A stretch of DNA of 7,042 nucleotides from assembly GCA_027623615.1 (NCBI GenBank), contig JAQBVH010000164.1, positions 1 through 7,042 on the forward strand. The letters run 5' to 3'. The notes beneath the pieces were generated by a model. The model was not told the DNA's origin. It worked only from the letters and a program-made list of their open reading frames with translations, and did no database searches. Both the position numbers and the translations under genes were made by a program. Position 1 is the stretch's first letter; each line of letters starts with the position of its first letter. This document shows positions 5,390-7,042 of the stretch, one piece after another. Source of the DNA: Planctomycetota bacterium. GTDB lineage: Bacteria > Planctomycetota > UBA1135 > GCA-002686595.

Positions 5390-7042
5390 ATGAAAAGTCA
5401 TCTCTCTCTCCTCCTGGCGGCGCTGGGTTCGTTCTCCGTACGACCTGCCGTCCAAGACGCTTCTCCCGCACAGCCTGACGGGGTCCCCTCCGTCCCCGAC
5501 GTCCTCGCCGAGTGGCGCGCCGAACACGGCCGCGCCTGGCAGACCGAGGTCGACCACCGCACCGGTCACGTCGACTTCCTGTTCGGTGGAACCGCGCACG
5601 GCGAGCTCTCGCCGGTGACGGACGAGGAGTGGCTCGCAGCCGGCCGAGCTTTCGTCGAGGAGTCGATCGACCTGCACGGGATCGAGGTCGACACCCTGGT
5701 CGACGAGCGCGTGCTGTACCTGCCCCTCGGCATGGTGGGTAGCTCGGACAAGTGGACGGCCCGCTACCAGCAGCGGGTCAACCAGGTGCCCGTGGTCGAC
5801 GGCACGGTCAACGTGTTGTTCGATGCGTTCGGAGGCTTGCTCTCGATCCAGAGCAACGCCGAGCCGTGGGTCAGCGGCCTCGACACCGTGCCCTCGATCG
5901 GCGCGGGTCAGGCGGCGGCCAGCGCCGGGCAGCACTTCACCGAGCGCTTCGGTGTGCAGGCGCGACCGGGCAGCTTGCCCGCGCCGGTCATCCTGCGCGC
6001 CAGCGACGGCGAGGCCATCGTCGCGCAGCTCGCCTGGCAGCTCGACCTGGCCGCGACACTGCCCGACGGGACACCGGAAGCGTGGCGCTACTGGGTCAGC
6101 GCGGAGGACGGCTCCGTCCTGCGCGCCGACACCCACAAGCACAACTTGGATGTCGAGGGCACGGTCCAATCGCTGGTGACGCCGGGCACCTCGCCCGACA
6201 CACCCGGCAACGCCGAGGTACTCGAGCCGATGCCCTACATCCGGGTGACCAGCTCGGCGGGCACGGTCAACGCGGACGAGAACGGCTACTTCGTGTTCCC
6301 CGGGGTCAACTCCCCCCTTAGCGTGACGGTCCAGTACACCGGCACGTTCGCCAACGTGGACCACGCCACGGGCAGCAACTACAGCCTGACGGTCCAGGTA
6401 CCGGCCAACAGCCCCTCGAGCGTCGTCACGATGAACCCGTCGCCGACGGAGGTGATCACGGCCCAGGCGAACGCCTACCTGAACGTCACCCTGCTCCGGG
6501 ATTGGATCCGTGGGATCAACCCGAGCGATTCGACCGCCGACTTCCAGGCGCAGGCGAACGCGAACCTCAGCAACACCTGCAACGCCTTCTTCAACGGCAA
6601 CTCGACCAACTACTACCAGTCGGGCGGCGGGTGCGTGAACACGGCTTACTCCACGGTCGTCGCGCACGAGATGGGGCACTGGCTGAACGTGCTCTACGGT
6701 ACGGGCAACGGCTCGGACGGCATCGGCGAGGGCAACGCGGACGTGTTCGCGACGTACATGTTCGACGATCCGATCGTCGGCAAGGACTTCAGCGGCTCTG
6801 GCAACCACATCCGGGACGGCAACAACAACAACCAGTTCTGCGGTGACTGTTGCGGCGGCTGCTACGGCGGCGTGCACGCGGACGGCACGGTTTGGATGGG
6901 CGCGGCCTGGAAGGTGCGCACCAACCTCAAGAACTCGCTGGGCGCCGTGCTCGGCGGCCAGACCGCGAACGGCCTCTTCATGGGCTGGATGAACGGCTTC
7001 AACCAGACGGCCATCGACTCGATCATCGAGATCCAGTGGCTC
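5390..7042 (+). CDS. Secreted zinc metallopeptidase, fungalysin/thermolysin-like (M36/M4 type), 3' end outside window
   Basis: 551 codons are visible and the frame is open at the right edge. ATG 5390 begins a Sec-type signal sequence (MKSHLSLLLAALGSFS, cleavage site unclear). Residues about 121-156 resemble an FTP/PepSY-type propeptide (RYQQRVNQVPVVDGTVNV, then FDAFGGLLSI), the inhibitory and chaperone pro-region of these enzymes. Residues about 253-320 look like a carboxypeptidase-regulatory-like beta domain (VEGTVQS; NADENGYFVFPG). The catalytic domain starts near 345. It shows HEMGH (H426, E427, H430), the third zinc ligand in GEGNADVF (E447, with D451 in the E-x3-D arrangement of thermolysin) and GGVHADGTVW (H496, at the place of thermolysin His231). 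The ANAYLNVTLLRDWIRG and CNAFFNG segments are more M36-like than M4-like. A Cys cluster CGDCCGGC (484-491) lies between E447 and H496. Every key residue visible is intact, so an active extracellular endopeptidase is expected. It is the second secreted zinc peptidase in this run but from a different family than the M12B-like one. Substrate unknown. Confidence 0.92.
   Translation, partial: MKSHLSLLLAALGSFSVRPAVQDASPAQPDGVPSVPDVLAEWRAEHGRAWQTEVDHRTGHVDFLFGGTAHGELSPVTDEEWLAAGRAFVEESIDLHGIEVDTLVDERVLYLPLGMVGSSDKWTARYQQRVNQVPVVDGTVNVLFDAFGGLLSIQSNAEPWVSGLDTVPSIGAGQAAASAGQHFTERFGVQARPGSLPAPVILRASDGEAIVAQLAWQLDLAATLPDGTPEAWRYWVSAEDGSVLRADTHKHNLDVEGTVQSLVTPGTSPDTPGNAEVLEPMPYIRVTSSAGTVNADENGYFVFPGVNSPLSVTVQYTGTFANVDHATGSNYSLTVQVPANSPSSVVTMNPSPTEVITAQANAYLNVTLLRDWIRGINPSDSTADFQAQANANLSNTCNAFFNGNSTNYYQSGGGCVNTAYSTVVAHEMGHWLNVLYGTGNGSDGIGEGNADVFATYMFDDPIVGKDFSGSGNHIRDGNNNNQFCGDCCGGCYGGVHADGTVWMGAAWKVRTNLKNSLGAVLGGQTANGLFMGWMNGFNQTAIDSIIEIQWL

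Noticed and set aside
5036..6877. Long minus-strand open frame (613 codons) opposite the M36-like peptidase
   Set aside because: The plus strand carries intact HEMGH, GEGNAD and GVHADG motifs and a signal sequence. The antisense product is Val/Arg/Asp-rich with no recognisable motif.

Overview
The window looks like chromosome of a high-GC Gram-negative-type bacterium. A planctomycete (Planctomycetota) fits best: secreted reprolysin-type metallopeptidases with a C-terminal beta-sandwich are common there, and most starts lack a convincing Shine-Dalgarno sequence. A myxobacterium or another high-GC environmental lineage cannot be excluded from sequence alone. I see no rRNA, tRNA, CRISPR array, insertion sequence or attachment site.

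Layout. The left edge holds most of a minus-strand gene for a periplasmic adaptor (HlyD/MFP family) of an efflux pump; its 3' end lies outside the window. A 237-base divergent spacer separates it from four plus-strand genes. The first encodes a 524-residue protein with a divergent protein-kinase-like N-terminal half and a helical, two-membrane-segment C-terminal part. The second is a complete secreted zinc metallopeptidase of reprolysin (M12B) type. The third is a 144-residue single-pass membrane protein with MORN-like repeats. The fourth is a secreted zinc metallopeptidase of fungalysin/thermolysin (M36/M4) type, cut off by the right edge before its stop codon. The two genes that run off the ends have no stop codon inside the window and were read directly from the sequence.

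How they may work together. The adaptor faces left, presumably towards an inner-membrane transporter gene outside the window, and is probably independent of the rest. The four plus-strand genes are separated by 57, 50 and 146 bases. They could be partly co-transcribed, but three of the four also have a TAnnnT hexamer just upstream that could be a -10 element. Two unrelated secreted zinc peptidases on either side of a small membrane-anchored MORN protein suggest an exported protein-degradation function, but no direct functional link is visible.

The most unusual item is the kinase-like protein. It keeps a glycine-rich loop, the lysine, the alpha-C glutamate, a hinge-like segment, an Asn and a metal-binding-type Asp, but lacks the usual catalytic-loop Asp. 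It also carries two copies of a short motif and a membrane hairpin. I did not find a clear new multi-gene system.
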